Notes: generated by a model not told the origin, from the sequence alone. 6,412 bases of DNA from Candidatus Methanogasteraceae archaeon UBA261 (GCA_002506015.1 DAWR01000041.1:1-6412), one strand, 5' to 3'; shown: positions 1-6,397, counted from the stretch's first letter. Translations and numbers: made by a program.

Positions 1-675
1 CCCGAAGATGTGGGCGTGTTCCGGGATCGTTAGGTAGTTGTGGGCAACATGATCACTGGCGAGGTCATCTTCATGCCACCCCCATCAGAGAATGTTCCGT
101 GGTTGGTTGATGCTCTTCTTGAATGGTTCAACTCTCCTGAAGCTGAGGAGATCGATCCGGTTATAGTGGCGGGTGTTACACATTACGAGATTGCAAGGAT
201 TCATCCATTTATAGATGGAAACGGCAGAACAGCAAGGACCATGGCAACCTTAACGCTCTATAAACGGGGTTTTGATCTGAAGAGGTTCTTTGCTCTGGAT
301 GATTACTATGACCATGATCGGGGGAGTTATTACGCGGCTCTGGGGCGTGTGGACCAAACCACGCGGGATTTGACAGGCTGGCTGGAATACTTTACGGGTG
401 GCGTGGCAGTGAGCATAAAGGAAGTACGAGATAGAGTTCTCGGTCTGAGCAAGGATGTCAAATTTCTTAAAGAGCGGGGGCAGATCGCCTTAACTGAGAG
501 GCAGATGAGAATTATAGAGTGGATGATGGAAAAAGGAAAGATCACAAACAGGGATGTGAGGGAGATCTTCGAGATATCGAACCGGGCGGCACTGAACGAG
601 ATCTCCAGATTGATAGAGCTTAAAGTGATAAAACAGATGGGTAAAGGGAGGAGCGTTCACTATGTACTTGGGTGA
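1..675 (+). CDS. Fic-domain protein with C-terminal winged helix (5' end outside window; in-frame TAG at 31-33)
   Basis: The frame encodes the Fic core. The signature HPFIDGNGRTAR lies at 202-237, with the catalytic His at 202-204 and the phosphate-binding GNGR after it. Upstream is a PPP-containing beta-flap segment at about 70-85, and downstream an aromatic DDYYDHDRGSYY stretch typical of the family. Fic enzymes usually transfer AMP from ATP to hydroxyl side chains of target proteins. The last 70 or so residues (about 480-675, LTERQ to YVLG) read as a winged helix-turn-helix, a common C-terminal partner. The frame is open from base 1 (PEDVGVFRDR), continuing family-like sequence up to a TAG at 31-33, then VVVGN and onward. 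A downstream start is possible at GTG 40 or ATG 49, but such a product would lack the N-terminal half of a usual 320-380 residue Fic protein. The gene ends in TGA. It may be a nonsense-mutated pseudogene or a recoded gene. The family call is firm; activity is unknown. Confidence 0.85.
31..33 (+). other. In-frame TAG codon interrupting the fic frame
   Basis: Reading the fic frame from base 1 gives PEDVGVFRDR, TAG, VVVGNMITGEV. Both sides look like continuous Fic sequence, so the codon falls inside the protein. Glutamine (CAG) or tyrosine (TAC/TAT) would be plausible at this site, each one base change away. It is either a nonsense mutation, a sequencing error, or a recoded codon such as pyrrolysine. 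Confidence 0.75.
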
Positions 676-680
676 GATGG

Positions 681-716
681 GTTCATGATTAAGTTCATGA
701 TTGGGTTCATGATTAG
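681..716. repeat. Three tandem 12-bp repeats just after fic
   Basis: GTTCATGATTAA (681-692), GTTCATGATTGG (693-704) and GTTCATGATTAG (705-716) follow each other exactly. Only the last two bases vary. Each unit contains the palindrome TCATGA. The unit is a multiple of three and lies in the fic frame after its TGA, where the frame stays open to a TAA at 739-741. A slippage repeat or an array of binding sites would both fit. Confidence 0.9.
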
Positions 717-723
717 AGTGTGG

Positions 724-764
724 ATGGGTACGGGGGCATAACTCACCCCCATTCAGCCACCCAT
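724..764 (+). terminator. Possible fic terminator: G5/C5 hairpin nested in a longer stem
   Basis: GGGGG at 732-736 pairs with CCCCC at 746-750 across a 9-base loop. Outside it, ATGGGT at 724-729 pairs with ACCCAT at 759-764. It begins about 50 bases after the fic stop. Only a short TTTT follows (776-779), and archaeal termination depends mainly on T-tracts, so this is a structural call of low certainty. Confidence 0.3.
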
Positions 765-903
765 ACGCACCAGAGTTTTGCGTATAAAATTCATGGAATG
801 TTTCATCTGCATTTCAGGTGTTGGGAGCATATCACTCTCGACCACCAGTTTCTCATTTTTATTGTGAAAATGATGCGGAAAAGTTGTTACATGCGACCAG
901 ACC

Positions 904-918
904 TTATGCGGCGCATAA
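904..918 (-). terminator. 15-bp palindrome just downstream of glmM, possible terminator or mRNA 3' end
   Basis: TTATGCG (904-910) and CGCATAA (912-918) are perfect inverted arms around one base. The site lies about 27 bases past the glmM stop in the direction of glmM transcription. Short T-tracts follow on the - strand (complement of AAAA near 877-880 and 867-870). This fits a transcript end, but no long U-run is present. Confidence 0.3.
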
Positions 919-945
919 TCGTTGCGTATATCGTCCCATCGATGA

Positions 946-2262
946 TCAATAGATCGAGCCTTCGATGATCTCGTGTATCCGGCGGTACAATCGCTCAACC
1001 ACGTCCGCTGTTTCGCCCTCGACCGTGATTCTGATCAGCGGTTCGGTTCCTGAAGCGCGGACAAGTGCCCACGAGTCGTCGAACGTGAGCCTGACCCCGT
1101 CGATTGTACTGATCTCGGAGAACTCAAGAGAACGCAGTTCTCCCTCGATTGCATCCATGTCCCCTTGGTAAGTGATCGAGCCCCGCTTTATCGCGTACTC
1201 TGGCATCGACGAGATCTGATCGCTGAACCTCTCGCCCTCGCCACCCCTGCCCCTGCTTAGTATCTCAACGAGCCTTGCGGCGGCGTGTATACCCTCTGGG
1301 CAGTAGGATATCTCCGGAAACACCCATGTTCCGCTTGCTTCGCCGCCAAAGTCCGCGCCCGTTCGTTTGATCTCCTCTGAGACGAAGACATCACCGACAC
1401 GGGTTCTTGTGATCTTGATATTGGGCAGCACGGCATCAATTAGCATCGACGTGTCCACAGGGACGACAATCGACCGCTCTGCCTCGTATCTTCCAAAGAA
1501 TGCGAGCAGTTTGTCATTGGCAACAAACCTGCCGCAATCATCGACAGCGACCATTCGGTCGGCATCGCCGTCATGCGCAATCCCGAGGTCTGCGTTTTCG
1601 CTCAGAACAACTGATCTGAGCGCAACAAGGCTCTCCTCCTTCGGCTCAGAGCTGCGACCTGGGAAGAAGCCATCCGGCTGGCAATTTAGTGTTACCACAT
1701 TGCATCCCATTTTTCGCAGGAGATACGGCGTTGTGAGGGATGCTGCGCCGCATCCGCAGTCCACAACAACCGTGATCTTTCTCTCGATCTCAACATTAGA
1801 GAGGATTGTTGATATGTGATCTGCTACCGCGTTCTCATCCGTTCGCACCGGCTGAATCCTGTGCCACGGCGATAGTGGCAGTTCGGACGCCCCCTCTCCG
1901 ATGAAATGCTCGATTCTCGCCTGTTGCTCCGAATCAAACGCCATCCCGTCGGGATTGAAGAGCTTCACGCCGATGTACTCGGGCGGGTTGTGGGAGGCTG
2001 TGACCATGATTCCGCAGTCGTAATCCCGTGTTGCGTGGGCAAGCGTCGGCGTTGCGAGCATTCCCACCCGCGTGACACGGCATCCCATCGATAGCAGCCC
2101 GGATATTGTGCTGTATTCGATCATCTCTGCCGTTATTCTTGTGTCATGTCCGATGACAACGTTGTTGTACAGAGCGCCCACCGCACGCCCGATCTTCAGG
2201 GCTGACTCTGATGTGATCTGTTTATTTGCGATTCCGCGTATTCCGCTTGACCCAAATTTCAT
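946..2262 (-). CDS. glmM: Phosphoglucosamine mutase (GlmM)
   Basis: This is a 438-residue alpha-D-phosphohexomutase, a normal length for the family. It interconverts glucosamine-6-P and glucosamine-1-P in the cytoplasm. The N-terminal SSGIRG (residues 5-10), the phosphoserine loop TASHNP (catalytic Ser90), the metal loop DGDADR (231-236), the sugar-binding GGEASG (306-311) and the C-terminal phosphate-binding RASGTEP (402-408) are all present and in order. The phosphomannomutase/phosphoglucomutase family looks alike, but the neighbouring glmS and glmU-like genes favour the glucosamine role. The ATG start gives the expected MKFGSSGIRG N-terminus and has GGAG seven bases upstream. The start lies four bases after the TAA of the frameshifted DUF3368 gene, so translation is probably coupled to that gene, and transcription may depend on it. 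It ends in TGA. Confidence 0.95.
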   Translation of the reverse strand: MKFGSSGIRGIANKQITSESALKIGRAVGALYNNVVIGHDTRITAEMIEYSTISGLLSMGCRVTRVGMLATPTLAHATRDYDCGIMVTASHNPPEYIGVKLFNPDGMAFDSEQQARIEHFIGEGASELPLSPWHRIQPVRTDENAVADHISTILSNVEIERKITVVVDCGCGAASLTTPYLLRKMGCNVVTLNCQPDGFFPGRSSEPKEESLVALRSVVLSENADLGIAHDGDADRMVAVDDCGRFVANDKLLAFFGRYEAERSIVVPVDTSMLIDAVLPNIKITRTRVGDVFVSEEIKRTGADFGGEASGTWVFPEISYCPEGIHAAARLVEILSRGRGGEGERFSDQISSMPEYAIKRGSITYQGDMDAIEGELRSLEFSEISTIDGVRLTFDDSWALVRASGTEPLIRITVEGETADVVERLYRRIHEIIEGSIY

Positions 2263-2266
2263 GATA

Positions 2267-2786
2267 TTACTCCGTCGGTGTTTGTCGTGCAGATGCTGCA
2301 GCCAGCACCTTCATGCATAGATCCTCGCCGATCCAGATATCGTTGCGATATGCAATCTCTCTTAAGGCACACTCAAACTGTTTGAAATCTGCCAATTCGG
2401 ATTTGTATGCGCTGTACAGAACGCCAAGTGTACCTTTCAGACAAACCATGGTTTCTTGCCTCGACCCGCGCGTGCCAGTCATCGATCAATACCAGATCCG
2501 CATCGATTCCGATAGCCAGCTTGATCGTCTCTGTTTCACCTTCATCGATTCCGGGACCATAAATCTCCATCTTCGCGGGAGTTGCTTCTTTTACGATCAA
2601 TACATCATTGATGAGCGACCTGACACGAAACGCATCAACACAGCCATACCAGATACCATTTACTACAACCTCCTCATATACTATTTTTGAGATGTATACA
2701 TGTCGATATAACTTACCGAGGAGGTGTAACAGATTGAGTTTACCGAGTGTGATTAACGGACCTGCATTCGATACAACCCCACTCAT
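2267..2786 (-). pseudogene. DUF3368 PIN-like toxin, interrupted by a frameshift near 2431-2450
   Basis: The first frame (from ATG at 2786) begins MSGVVSNAGPLITLGKL, the usual VSNxxPLI start of DUF3368. It continues through DEGETETIKLA (residues 81-91) and ADLVLIDDWHAR (96-107), where the acidic residues of the PIN-like active site sit. At about residue 115 the homology moves to another frame, which reads LKGTLGVLYSAYKSEL and runs to TAA at 2267-2269. GTLGVL is the conserved C-terminal motif of the family. Joined, the two parts give about 172 residues, a normal length. The shift fits one extra base or two missing bases. Without it the first frame stops at TGA 2373-2375 after 137 residues. DUF3368 proteins are predicted RNase toxins paired with UPF0175. 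The start overlaps the antitoxin stop as ATGA. No obvious slippery heptamer is visible, so mutation or assembly error is more likely than programmed shifting. Confidence 0.85.
2270..2273 (-). promoter_or_regulatory. glmM ribosome binding site inside the end of the toxin gene
   Basis: GGAG on the - strand lies seven bases before the glmM ATG and overlaps the last codons of the DUF3368 frame. It supports the chosen glmM start and physically ties glmM to the toxin gene. Confidence 0.6.
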
Positions 2787-3046
2787 CCAAGCTCCTCTGC
2801 GACCATATCATCATCGGTGAATGGTCTAAACCCGCGAGCCTGTGCATGAGCAATCATCTCTCGCAACGGCAGTCCGGCAATTCGGGATGCACGCCATATC
2901 GATATCTTGCCTTCTTTGAAGATTGTTAACGCCTGCTCTATCCGCATCTGTTTCGCGCCGAGCTCGATCAACCCGGTTATGGCGTTTTCGTCAATTGCAG
3001 GGATTACGTTCAGGATTTCGTCTGAAAGCTTGACGGTTATTGTCAT
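2783..3046 (-). CDS. UPF0175 family antitoxin
   Basis: This is an 87-residue protein of the UPF0175 family, the usual partner of DUF3368 PIN-like toxins. It opens with a short beta segment (TITVKLSDEIL), then a helical region (about 24-45). A helix-turn-helix-like stretch follows, GKISIWRASRIAGLPLRE (residues 46-63), and then the family's GFRPFTDDDMVAEEL tail (72-86). By family knowledge it should bind DNA and neutralise the toxin next door. The stop overlaps the toxin start as ATGA, so the two are translationally coupled. I chose ATG 3046 over an in-frame TTG at 3055 because MTITVKL matches the usual family start. No Shine-Dalgarno precedes it, but a TATA-like palindrome 30 bases upstream suggests a leaderless mRNA. 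The gene is intact although its toxin partner is frameshifted. Confidence 0.88.
   Translation of the reverse strand: MTITVKLSDEILNVIPAIDENAITGLIELGAKQMRIEQALTIFKEGKISIWRASRIAGLPLREMIAHAQARGFRPFTDDDMVAEELG
2792..2797 (-). promoter_or_regulatory. Strong ribosome binding site of the DUF3368 gene
   Basis: GAGGAG on the - strand lies five bases before the ATG at 2786, within the last codons of the antitoxin. It confirms the overlapping ATGA start. Confidence 0.7.
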
Positions 3047-3070
3047 ATTAACCAAAATACATTCATTCCT

Positions 3071-3082
3071 GATAAATTTATC
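3071..3082 (-). promoter_or_regulatory. Candidate promoter/operator of the toxin-antitoxin cassette
   Basis: GATAAATTTATC is a perfect 12-bp palindrome centred about 30 bases before the antitoxin ATG, in the 87-base glmS-antitoxin gap. An archaeal TATA box sits about 26 bases before the transcription start, which would put that start near 3050, almost at the ATG. The dyad symmetry also suits autoregulation by the antitoxin. This is inferred from position and sequence only. Confidence 0.45.
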
Positions 3083-3133
3083 GAAAAGGATGATCAGTAA
3101 AATGTATGGGCAGATGTCGCTGATTTTGTCATC

Positions 3134-4927
3134 TCACTCCACGGTAACACTCTTCGCAAGATTCCTCGGCTTGTCGATCTCGCATCTCTTGTGGTATGCG
3201 ATGTAGTATGCGAACAACTGGAGCACGACCGATGCGAGCACGGGTGCAATCCATGGGTCGGTGTCAGGTATGCGGAGTACATAATCCACGTACTTCGCAA
3301 TCCTGGTGTCGCTCTCGCTGGCAATGCCGATCACAATGGCACCCCTCGCCTTGACCTCTTTTATGTTTCCCAGCATCTTGTCATAGACCATGCCCTCTGT
3401 TGCTATCGCAATCACAGGGACTCCGTCGTAGATCAGGGCGAGCGGACCGTGCTTGAGTTCACCTGCTGGGAATCCCTCCGCCGGTATGTACGAGATCTCT
3501 TTTAATTTGAGTGCACCCTCGAGCGCGATCGGATAGTTTGCGCCCCTGCCCATGAAGAGAAACTGCTCAGCGTCCGCGAACAGCAGAGCACATTCCCGAA
3601 TGCTTGGTGCACAATTCAGCACCCGTCTGATGTTTGCGCTCATCTGCTTCAACTCGTAGATGAAGTCGTTCTCGTCTGCCGCCGATAACGCACCCCGCAA
3701 TCTCCCGAGCCGCACTGCCGAGAGGAGTAGTACCGCAAGCTGCGATGTGAACGACTTGGTGGCAGCAACCCCTATCTCGGGTCCGGCTCTCGTGAGTATG
3801 CACTGGCACTCCCTTGTTATGCTGCTGCCGAGAACATTTGTTATGCCAAGTTTGTGACTGTCCTTCGATCCTGCTTCCCGTATTGCTGCGAGGGTGTCGG
3901 CAGTCTCCCCAGACTGCGTGATTGCGATCACCAGATCGCCGCAATCGAGGATTGGGTCGGTGTATCTGAACTCTGATGCGATCTCAACCTCGACAGGGAT
4001 TCTGGCAAAATGCTCGATTGCATATCTTCCGAATAACCCTGCATGATACGAGGTCCCGCATGCAATGATCACGATCCGTCTAGCATTCGGCACCGGCACC
4101 TCGAGATTGACCCCTTCTGACGATATTCGCCCTGAAAACGTCTCCCTGATGCTGATCGGCTGTTCGAATATCTCTTTCTGCATGAAATGATCATATCCAC
4201 TCTTCTCTGCCGCCTCAGCAGTCCATTCGAGTGTTTCAACCTTATTCTCAACACGTGCCCCGTCCATGGTTGTGATTTCGACCCCCTCTCTCGAAATCAC
4301 GCCGATCTCCCCGTTGTTCATGAAGATCACATTCTTTGTGTACTTCAGTATGCCCGAGGCATCAGATGCCACAAAGAACTCAGAATCGCCGAGTCCGAGG
4401 ACAAGAGGACTGTCCTTTCGTGCGACAACGATCTTGTCAGGATCGTCTGTGCTTATCACCGCGAGTGCGTACGATCCCTGCACCTTTGATAGTGCATTTC
4501 GCACCGATGATTCAAGACCGCCGTTATAATATTCAGAGATCAGATGTGGAAGCACTTCCGTATCGGTTTCCGATACAAATTCGTGCCCTGAACCGATCAA
4601 TTCATCCTTGAGCTCAATATAGTTCTCGATTATCCCGTTGTGTACAACGGCGACGTTGCCTGCGTTGTCGCAGTGCGGGTGTGCGTTCTCTGATGACGGT
4701 ACCCCATGCGTCGCCCACCGTGTGTGACCGATCCCGATGCATCCTGCAAGATCTGGGGTGATCGATACGAGGTCATCGACGCTTCCCTCTGTCTTGAATG
4801 TCTGAATGCTGCTGCCGATGGTTGCGATTCCTGCGGAGTCATATCCGCGGTACTCAAGCCGCTTTAGAAGGTCAAATATGACCGGAACCGCCTTTGATGT
4901 GCCAATATACCCGACGATGCCACACAT
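3134..4927 (-). CDS. glmS: Glutamine-fructose-6-phosphate aminotransferase (isomerizing), GlmS
   Basis: The 597-residue enzyme makes glucosamine-6-P from fructose-6-P and glutamine, the first step toward UDP-GlcNAc. The class II glutaminase domain (about 1-240) starts MCGIVGYIG, giving the nucleophilic Cys after Met removal, and has GHTRWATHG (68-76), HNGIIENY (96-103) and ETDTEV (120-125). Two SIS isomerase domains follow. The first has ACGTSYHAG (289-297) and ITQSGETADT (336-345). The second has GRGANYPIALEGALKLKE (460-477) and EGFPAGELKHGP (484-495). The C-terminus LAKSVTVE carries the lysine known to form a Schiff base with the sugar. Length matches E. coli GlmS (about 609). I prefer ATG 4927 over GTG 4945, which would add six residues before the required Cys. 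The ATG is one base past the glmU-like stop (TGAGATG), with a weak GGTGG upstream, so the two genes are almost surely co-translated. I saw nothing resembling a glmS ribozyme. Confidence 0.97.
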   Translation of the reverse strand: MCGIVGYIGTSKAVPVIFDLLKRLEYRGYDSAGIATIGSSIQTFKTEGSVDDLVSITPDLAGCIGIGHTRWATHGVPSSENAHPHCDNAGNVAVVHNGIIENYIELKDELIGSGHEFVSETDTEVLPHLISEYYNGGLESSVRNALSKVQGSYALAVISTDDPDKIVVARKDSPLVLGLGDSEFFVASDASGILKYTKNVIFMNNGEIGVISREGVEITTMDGARVENKVETLEWTAEAAEKSGYDHFMQKEIFEQPISIRETFSGRISSEGVNLEVPVPNARRIVIIACGTSYHAGLFGRYAIEHFARIPVEVEIASEFRYTDPILDCGDLVIAITQSGETADTLAAIREAGSKDSHKLGITNVLGSSITRECQCILTRAGPEIGVAATKSFTSQLAVLLLSAVRLGRLRGALSAADENDFIYELKQMSANIRRVLNCAPSIRECALLFADAEQFLFMGRGANYPIALEGALKLKEISYIPAEGFPAGELKHGPLALIYDGVPVIAIATEGMVYDKMLGNIKEVKARGAIVIGIASESDTRIAKYVDYVLRIPDTDPWIAPVLASVVLQLFAYYIAYHKRCEIDKPRNLAKSVTVE

Positions 4928-4928
4928 C

Positions 4929-6131
4929 TCAAACCACCAGTGCACGATTTGGTATCTGCTTTCGGATCACTGCGCCCGTCTTGATCTTGCACTCTGTTCC
5001 GATCAATACCCCGGCTGCAGTTGAGACATTGCTTCCGATAGTGTTCCCATCCCCGAGAACGGCGCCGATCTCATCCGCGTGATACAGTGCGCCATTCAAC
5101 TCTATCAGCAGATCCTTTCCGCTCTCTGTTACGAAATGGCTCTCGATTACGTTGTTCTCCCCGATTACGGAGTTTTTTATGGTGCTGTGAGAGCCAATAT
5201 AGACGTTATCGAAGATAACGCTGTTTTTGATGTATGTGAACGGCTCTATTGTGACATTGTCTCCTATGGATGTCGATTGTGCTATGACCACATTCGGACC
5301 GATCTCGCAGTCCCGCCCTATAACCGCAGGACCTGCGATGTATGACCCTTCTCTCACAATCGAACCGCTGCCAACCGCAACCTCGCCCTTGATAGTGCCG
5401 CCCACGGTTTCCTGCACAGACCCGGTGGTATCCTCAAGTATCCTCGCATTCACATTGAGCAGGTCCCAGGACTGCATCACATCCACCCACGTGTGGTCTG
5501 TTCCGTATGCATGCACAGCGTAGTTACGATCGATCATTCGCTGTATCGAATCGGTGATCCCGAACTCGCCGCGATCGTCGCAGTATAGTGTGTCCGAAAT
5601 CGCACCAAATATGTCTGAATTGAGCACATAAATGCCTGTGTTGACGCTGTGGACATCCGAGAGTCTCAGTCCCTCGACAATCTCCTCCACTCTTCCGTCC
5701 GTCTCATTTACGAGCGCATAGCCGGTGGTGTCCGCCCTGGCTGCCGTCAAAATCGATATGCCACCCGCATGCTTCTCTGTTATGTCTGTAATTGTCTCTG
5801 CGCTGACGAGATTGTCTCCGTTCAACACAAGAAACTCATCACCCACGACGTTTTTCACCTGATTTATCGAGTGTGCGGTACCAAGTTGCTGTTTCTGCTC
5901 CACATATTCGATATGCACACCAAAATCCCCACCATTGCCAAAATAATTCATGATGCGTTCTTTTTCAAACCCAACAACCATGACAATGTCCGAATTGCCG
6001 CTCTCGTGAAGCGCGCGAACCACATACTCAATCATCGGCTTGTTTGCGATCGGGAGCATCACCTTCGATCGTGTGAACGTCAGTGGCCTGCACCGAGTCC
6101 CTTCACCCGCAGCAAGAATAACCGCCTTCAT
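4929..6131 (-). CDS. glmU: Archaeal GlmU-like sugar-1-phosphate nucleotidyltransferase / left-handed beta-helix protein
   Basis: The 400-residue protein has a nucleotidyltransferase domain (about 1-230). Its signature is LAAGEGTRCRPLT (residues 6-18), followed by conserved Lys23, the QLGTAHSI loop (82-89), the metal-binding LNGDN (103-107) and NTGIYVL (164-170). From about 245 onward, hexapeptide repeats (GxxxxI type) form a left-handed beta-helix, the acetyltransferase-like half. Archaeal proteins of this build (about 400 residues, e.g. ST0452 of Sulfolobus) acetylate glucosamine-1-P and couple it to UTP. This fits the pathway with GlmS and GlmM next door. The C-terminal region (about 325-400) lacks the GAGT/NLRF-like motif I expect in well-studied archaeal acetyltransferases, so the second activity is less certain than the first. 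The ATG has GGGTGA six bases upstream, and an AT-rich palindrome lies further up as a likely promoter. It is the first gene of the cluster. Confidence 0.92.
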   Translation of the reverse strand: MKAVILAAGEGTRCRPLTFTRSKVMLPIANKPMIEYVVRALHESGNSDIVMVVGFEKERIMNYFGNGGDFGVHIEYVEQKQQLGTAHSINQVKNVVGDEFLVLNGDNLVSAETITDITEKHAGGISILTAARADTTGYALVNETDGRVEEIVEGLRLSDVHSVNTGIYVLNSDIFGAISDTLYCDDRGEFGITDSIQRMIDRNYAVHAYGTDHTWVDVMQSWDLLNVNARILEDTTGSVQETVGGTIKGEVAVGSGSIVREGSYIAGPAVIGRDCEIGPNVVIAQSTSIGDNVTIEPFTYIKNSVIFDNVYIGSHSTIKNSVIGENNVIESHFVTESGKDLLIELNGALYHADEIGAVLGDGNTIGSNVSTAAGVLIGTECKIKTGAVIRKQIPNRALVV

Positions 6132-6137
6132 CGCATT

Positions 6138-6143
6138 TCACCC
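6138..6143 (-). promoter_or_regulatory. Ribosome binding site of the glmU-like gene
   Basis: GGGTGA on the - strand lies six bases before the ATG. GGTGA matches the complement of the conserved archaeal 16S 3' end (ATCACCTCCT), which supports the chosen start. Confidence 0.65.
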
Positions 6144-6172
6144 ATGCATTCCTTCTTGGGTCTACACTTGTA

Positions 6173-6189
6173 ATATATGTTACATATAT
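6173..6189 (-). promoter_or_regulatory. Likely promoter of the glm cluster, a 17-bp TATA-like palindrome
   Basis: ATATATGT (6173-6180) and ACATATAT (6182-6189) are perfect arms around one T. The element is AT-only except for one G and one C, and is centred about 50 bases before the glmU-like ATG. A transcription start about 26 bases downstream would leave a leader of about 24 bases that contains the ribosome binding site. Its symmetry means it could also serve as a regulator site or fire the other way. Confidence 0.5.
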
Positions 6190-6232
6190 GTCGCAGGCAC
6201 AATCGTTGCATAACCCGTAACGAGATGTTTTT

Positions 6233-6267
6233 GGGCAATTCCATAAACATTTCCATGTAAATTGCCC
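6233..6267. repeat. Inverted repeat with 8-bp arms
   Basis: GGGCAATT (6233-6240) pairs with AATTGCCC (6260-6267). Inside the loop a smaller ACAT/ATGT pair surrounds TTCC. It is flanked by TTTTT on the left, so in the - strand direction it could end as a hairpin followed by AAAAA, and in the + direction it lacks a T-tract. Its role is unknown. Confidence 0.5.
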
Positions 6268-6351
6268 CCAAGACGGGAAAGTTGCCTGGAACCTTGAGAA
6301 AGCCCGTTCACCCGCACTCCACATACATGCTCAATAACTGGTAGTAAGAAC

Positions 6352-6387
6352 CACAAGATTTCTGTATTAATCTCGTGAAATCTTGTG
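6352..6387. repeat. Perfect 11-bp inverted repeat with a 14-base loop
   Basis: CACAAGATTTC (6352-6362) is the exact reverse complement of GAAATCTTGTG (6377-6387). It could form a strong hairpin on either strand. No T-run follows on the + strand. It overlaps the degenerate tandem repeat at 6368-6397. Confidence 0.7.
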
Positions 6388-6397
6388 TAATCCCGTC
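6368..6397. repeat. Degenerate 10-bp tandem repeat (WAATCYYGTS)
   Basis: Three units follow each other: TAATCTCGTG, AAATCTTGTG and TAATCCCGTC. The pattern may continue beyond the window edge. It resembles short AATCYTGT-type intergenic repeats, but I cannot confirm that without a search. Confidence 0.5.

Larger units (their letters stand above)
676..945. other. Non-coding gap between the convergent fic and glmM genes
   Basis: The fic and glmM genes point toward each other across this gap. It contains three 12-bp tandem repeats, a G5/C5 hairpin and a 15-bp palindrome (listed separately), plus a TATAAAAT string at 783-790 with no gene behind it. Open frames across it (about 80 codons on each strand) have no recognisable domain and run into glmM, so I do not call them. 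Confidence 0.6.

Noticed and set aside
681..716. CRISPR array
   Set aside because: The units are 12 bp and contiguous with no spacers.
783..790. TATAAAAT on the + strand as a promoter
   Set aside because: No gene lies downstream on that strand; it would transcribe antisense into glmM. An antisense RNA is possible but nothing else supports it.
720..998. Open frames of about 80 codons on both strands between fic and glmM
   Set aside because: They have no recognisable domain, no good ribosome binding site, and run into the glmM coding region.
1367..1819. 150-codon + strand frame antisense to glmM
   Set aside because: It is a shadow of the strongly conserved glmM frame and resembles no family.
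3047..3055. TTG start for the UPF0175 antitoxin
   Set aside because: ATG 3046 gives the usual family N-terminus and fits the leaderless promoter spacing; TTG is a rarer start.
4928..4945. Upstream GTG start for glmS adding MHWWFE
   Set aside because: The glutaminase needs Cys right after the initiator Met, which is given by ATG 4927.
4928..4960. glmS ribozyme or leader riboswitch upstream of glmS
   Set aside because: glmS starts one base after the previous gene, which leaves no room for a leader; the ribozyme is known from Gram-positive bacteria.
5649..6173. 174-codon + strand frame antisense to the glmU-like gene
   Set aside because: The opposite strand carries clear nucleotidyltransferase motifs; this frame shows none.
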